Part shown: in pieces, positions 61,165 through 64,000 of the stretch
Layout: each line of letters starts with the position of its first letter
Position numbering within the stretch: position 1 is the first letter of the stretch
Source of the DNA: Canibacter zhoujuaniae
GTDB lineage: Bacteria; Actinomycetota; Actinomycetes; Actinomycetales; Microbacteriaceae
NCBI RefSeq assembly: GCF_011752005.1
Contig: NZ_JAAIJZ010000002.1
Span: 1 to 64,000, forward strand
DNA length: 64,000 nucleotides
Direction of reading: 5' to 3'
Translations under genes and position numbers: made by a program
The notes under the pieces: model-generated
What the model was told of the DNA's origin: nothing
The model's database searches: none
What the model saw: the letters and a program-made list of their open reading frames with translations, nothing else

Positions 61165-61575
61165 ATGGCAAGAGCTTTGATAATCACGGTTGTGCTTGCG
61201 GCGGCGTTTCAGATTTTTGCGGTGGTTGATGCTGCAATGACTGAGCCGCAGCGCACGCGTGGCGTTTCTAAACCTGTGTGGGTTGTGTTAGTGGTGTTCT
61301 TGCCTGTTATCGGTGGTATTCTCTGGCTCACCATCGGGAAGGTGCGCGACAGTCAGGTGGGCGGATCGGCCGGCTCTCGTGGCACGGTCGCAGGCGCTGC
61401 GGCATCTGGCGCTGCTGCTGCGGCTGATGCGCTATCCCGTCTCAATGAGTCGAGCGAGGCGCGGTTGCGTGAGCTTGAAGAGCGGTTGCGTGAACTCGAT
61501 AATGAGACCTTTCCGGGTGAAGACCCGAAACCCACGGATGATTCTGACGGAGACAAGCCGGAAGAAAACAATTAA
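61165..61575 (+). CDS. PLDc_N-domain small membrane protein
   Basis: 136 residues. Helix 1, a short basic loop (MTEPQRTRGVSKPVW), helix 2 ending in GGILWLTIGKVR: the phospholipase D-nuclease N-terminal (PLDc_N) module without a catalytic domain. Then an Ala-rich region, a Glu/Arg coiled coil and an acidic tail. ATG 6 nt after TAAAAT (leaderless); overlaps menD by 1 nt (TAATG), so cotranscribed. Confidence 0.87.
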   Translation: MARALIITVVLAAAFQIFAVVDAAMTEPQRTRGVSKPVWVVLVVFLPVIGGILWLTIGKVRDSQVGGSAGSRGTVAGAAASGAAAAADALSRLNESSEARLRELEERLRELDNETFPGEDPKPTDDSDGDKPEENN

Positions 61576-63362
61576 TGACAGTGCCGTTACCGCTGTCGGG
61601 TGCTGCTGCTGCGGCTGAGCGGCTTTTGAAGTCGCTTCTCGCATACGGTCTAAGTGACGTTGTTATCGCCCCCGGGTCTCGCTCACAGGCTTTGGCGCTT
61701 GCCGCTGCAGAGCTGGAAAAATCGGGGCGTATCTTCCTGCATGTGCGCACGGACGAGCGCAGTGCGGGGTTCTTCGCGCTCGGCCTAGCGCGTGAAACAG
61801 GGCGGGCTGCAGCGGTTGTGACGACCAGCGGCACAGCAGTTGCAAACCTGATGCCTGCGGTTATGGAGGCCGCAAACGCACGTATTCCGTTGCTTGTGAT
61901 AAGCGCAGACCGGCCGCTTGAGTTACACGGTATTCGCGCCAACCAAACAGCGTCACAGGCGGCTATTTTCCGAGCATATGCCCGTTTTGGAATAGACCTT
62001 GAGATTGCGGCGGCGGCAGTGCCTGAGCTCTCCTATTTTGACTCACTCGCTGGGCGCTTACACACCGCGAGCAAAACGGGGCCCGTGCATCTAAATCTGC
62101 GGCTCAACGAGCCGCTCTCCGGGTCTGGTGACGTTCCCGAATCTGTGTCGCCACCGGAGCAAGCATACGAGGGCGGCGCCAACTCCCAGGTAAAAGCGTA
62201 TGAGCTTGGCTTGGTCGAGACTTCTCCCGCTGTGTTAGATGACTCCCTCCCCACCGTCGTGATTGCAGGTGCCGGCGCTGGCCGATCCGCCGAAGATTTT
62301 GCACACCGTGCGGGGCTGCCGTTATTGGCAGAGGTTGTTTCCGGTGCACGTTTCGGTAGGAATGTGATCAACTGTTATCAAACTCTGCTCGCTGATGCCG
62401 AAACTCGTGGCGCGATTGCCCAGGCGGTGGTATTCGGTTACCCGACTCTCACTCGGGAAGTGCTGGCGCTGCTTAGCGAGCCGGCAGTGCGAGTGGTGGT
62501 AGTGGATGCTGTGGCAACGAGCTCGGCAGGTGTCGGTCTGCCTGTTTATTTACCGGCCGGTGTGTCTGATGCGGAGCTTAAAAACAGGGTGCGGGTTGTT
62601 CCCGATATTTTGCTGCCAGATGGGTTTAACCGCGACCGCGGCCGAGCGTGGCTTCGAGCATGGGTGCGCGCTGACCGTGAGCTGCTCACATCCCGCACTA
62701 CGGCGCACGCGCCGGATACAGCTCTCGCACGTGAAACCGGTTACAAAGAACGCAATCAGTATGCCAGGCAGGAGCTTGCCGCAATGCGCGAACCGGTCAC
62801 CCGCGAAATGCTGGTCGAGCGAGTTTGGCAGGCCTGCTGGCCGCACGATCGGCTGGTTTTTGCGGCGTCTCGTCTCGTGCGTGTTGCTGACCGGCAGGTG
62901 CCGGGACGCCCCGTGCCCGTGCACGCAAACAGGGGCGTTGCGGGTATTGATGGCACTGTTGCGACCGCGCTTGGCATTGCTACCGCATCCCAGTTTGGAG
63001 TCGCAGCGCGAGTAAACGGTGAAATCGCAGCGTCTGCCGGAGTAACCCGGCTTTTAATCGGCGATTTGGCGCTGTTGCACGATGCCGGGTCTCTCGCGCT
63101 AACCCCGGGAGAGGCGCAACCAGCGCTGCAAATATTCGTTTTAAACGACTGCGGGGGCACTATCTTCGAGCAGCTTGAGGTGAAGAAAACAGCATCTGCC
63201 CAGGCATACGACCGTGTTATGCGCACCCCGCATAATGTTGTGATCGAGTCGCTCGCTACCGCTTACGGCTGGAAGTACGAAAAGGTAGCTACGCGCTCCG
63301 AACTCGATACTGTGCTGACCCGGCAGGTGCAAGACCCAGAAATTATTGAAGTAACTATTTAA
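61575..63362 (+). CDS. menD: SEPHCHC synthase MenD
   Basis: 595 residues, thiamine-diphosphate enzyme. DVVIAPGSRSQALALAA (MenD-specific), catalytic Glu in RTDERSAGFFALGLA, TSGTAVANLMPAVMEA, SADRPLELHGIRANQT and the ThDP-binding GDLALLHDAGSL to LNDCGGTIFEQLE. Joins 2-oxoglutarate and isochorismate, the first committed step of menaquinone synthesis. Its end overlaps the convergent menF by 8 nt. Confidence 0.97.
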   Translation: MTVPLPLSGAAAAAERLLKSLLAYGLSDVVIAPGSRSQALALAAAELEKSGRIFLHVRTDERSAGFFALGLARETGRAAAVVTTSGTAVANLMPAVMEAANARIPLLVISADRPLELHGIRANQTASQAAIFRAYARFGIDLEIAAAAVPELSYFDSLAGRLHTASKTGPVHLNLRLNEPLSGSGDVPESVSPPEQAYEGGANSQVKAYELGLVETSPAVLDDSLPTVVIAGAGAGRSAEDFAHRAGLPLLAEVVSGARFGRNVINCYQTLLADAETRGAIAQAVVFGYPTLTREVLALLSEPAVRVVVVDAVATSSAGVGLPVYLPAGVSDAELKNRVRVVPDILLPDGFNRDRGRAWLRAWVRADRELLTSRTTAHAPDTALARETGYKERNQYARQELAAMREPVTREMLVERVWQACWPHDRLVFAASRLVRVADRQVPGRPVPVHANRGVAGIDGTVATALGIATASQFGVAARVNGEIAASAGVTRLLIGDLALLHDAGSLALTPGEAQPALQIFVLNDCGGTIFEQLEVKKTASAQAYDRVMRTPHNVVIESLATAYGWKYEKVATRSELDTVLTRQVQDPEIIEVTI

Positions 63363-64000
63363 AAGCATCAACGATCGGCGCAAATTTTGCGACGGTCTCG
63401 TCGAGCTCTCTTACCGGATCGGAACCTGCGACAAACCCACCGCCGGCGGTAGCGGTCACAACCCCATCGCGCACTTCAGCGCAGCGTAAGGCTAAGGCCC
63501 ATTCACCGTCACCGCTCGCATCCAGCCAGCCGATCGCGCCGGCATAGAATCTGCGATCAAAACCTTCAACCGCAGCGATCACATTTTTCGCGGCCGATGT
63601 TGGCGTGCCCGCCACCGCAGCGGTCGGATGCATCGCCGCTGTCAGATCGAGAGCAGAAACATCGGCGGTTGTGTGAGCTGAGATTGCTGTTGCCAAATGC
63701 CAAACATTCGGCAGCTGCACAACCTGTGGCGCAGTCACCTGGAGCTTAGTCACAAGATCAGAAACCGCCTCGACAACACTCGCTGCGGCATACTCATGTT
63801 CGCGCGCGAGTGAGTCTGAGGCCAAAAGATGGTGACGTCTGAGCGCGTCTGCTGCGCTATCTGCGGCGCGCGGTGTGGTGCCGGCCAGCACCAAAGCAGA
63901 CATGCGACCCCGCACCACGCGCGCGAGTGTTTCAGGGGTGGCGCCCAAAAACCCGTCAAACGCGAAGGTCCAGCAGTCGGGAAATCGCTGCGCTAAACGC
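63355..64000 (-). CDS. menF: Isochorismate synthase MenF, C-terminal part (start beyond right edge)
   Basis: About 215 residues visible, open through the right edge. Chorismate-binding C-terminal motifs: FGATPE-like FLGATPETLARV, HEYAAASVVEAVSDL, LPNVWHLATAISAHT, TAAMHPTAAVAGTP, FYAGAIGWLDASGDGEW and ALRCAEVRDGVVTATAGGG (read as LRCAEV). Converts chorismate to isochorismate for MenD, its convergent neighbour. A salicylate synthase is an alternative but unlikely in this cluster. Confidence 0.92.
   Translation of the reverse strand, partial: RLAQRFPDCWTFAFDGFLGATPETLARVVRGRMSALVLAGTTPRAADSAADALRRHHLLASDSLAREHEYAAASVVEAVSDLVTKLQVTAPQVVQLPNVWHLATAISAHTTADVSALDLTAAMHPTAAVAGTPTSAAKNVIAAVEGFDRRFYAGAIGWLDASGDGEWALALRCAEVRDGVVTATAGGGFVAGSDPVRELDETVAKFAPIVDAFK

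Overview
The window looks like chromosomal DNA of a moderate-GC actinobacterium, most likely of the Microbacteriaceae (order Micrococcales). This rests on the dnaK-grpE-dnaJ-hspR operon with HspR (HAIR) boxes, a SAM-IV riboswitch, a class Ib nrdHIEF cluster with NrdR boxes, a complete menaquinone cluster, single-chain glycyl-tRNA synthetase, and many leaderless start codons 6-7 nt after a -10 hexamer. Two perfect parS sites (TGTTTCACGTGAAACA), 39 kb apart, suggest the segment lies in the origin-proximal part of the chromosome. A large secreted YPDG/Rib-like adhesin with calcium-binding repeats and a heme oxygenase point to a host-associated life style (inference).

Layout. 1-3.2 kb: 5' part of a secreted surface protein, preceded by a 12-G homopolymer that may phase-vary its expression. 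3.5-5.4 kb: flavin-dependent monooxygenase under a SAM-IV riboswitch, then tRNA-Gly. 5.6-8.0 kb: DUF2470-heme oxygenase fusion with a histidine-rich linker, and a Pif1/RecD-like helicase. 8.2-12.1 kb: the HspR-controlled chaperone operon. 12.2-14.0 kb: glycosyltransferase and a secreted CHAP-like protein. 14.2-28.0 kb: two divergent transcription units that together look like a peptide / D-amino-acid salvage locus. Leftwards run an M20 hydrolase, an Opp-type transporter, an LD-carboxypeptidase, a beta-lactamase-fold protein and an amidase. Rightwards run a GNAT acyltransferase, an N-succinylamino-acid-racemase-like enolase and a dipeptidase fused to a class I glutamine amidotransferase. 28.0-35.1 kb: dcd, lplA, oxidoreductase, lipase-like hydrolase, a YtcJ-type amidohydrolase/TetR pair with a palindromic operator, and a 2-hydroxyacid dehydrogenase. 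35.2-43.8 kb: glyS, a CPBP protease, heme-related genes (hemD and a degenerate flavoprotein), small envelope proteins, threonine-aldolase-like enzyme, rlmH, and an XRE regulator. 44.1-48.2 kb: nrdHIEF. 48.4-52.8 kb: zinc alcohol dehydrogenase, N-domain-less clpB with two HAIR boxes, a SPOUT methyltransferase, tRNA-Arg. 52.9-56.6 kb: copA-copZ, phosphodiesterase, DUF4190 protein. 56.6-64.0 kb: menC, B, E, A, D and the end of menF, interleaved with two small membrane proteins.

Functionally, the heat-shock operon and clpB form one HspR regulon. The men genes supply menaquinone. The 14-28 kb locus would import peptides, cut them and convert D-residues to L-amino acids by succinylation, racemisation and desuccinylation. 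That pathway assignment is by family analogy and has not been tested here.
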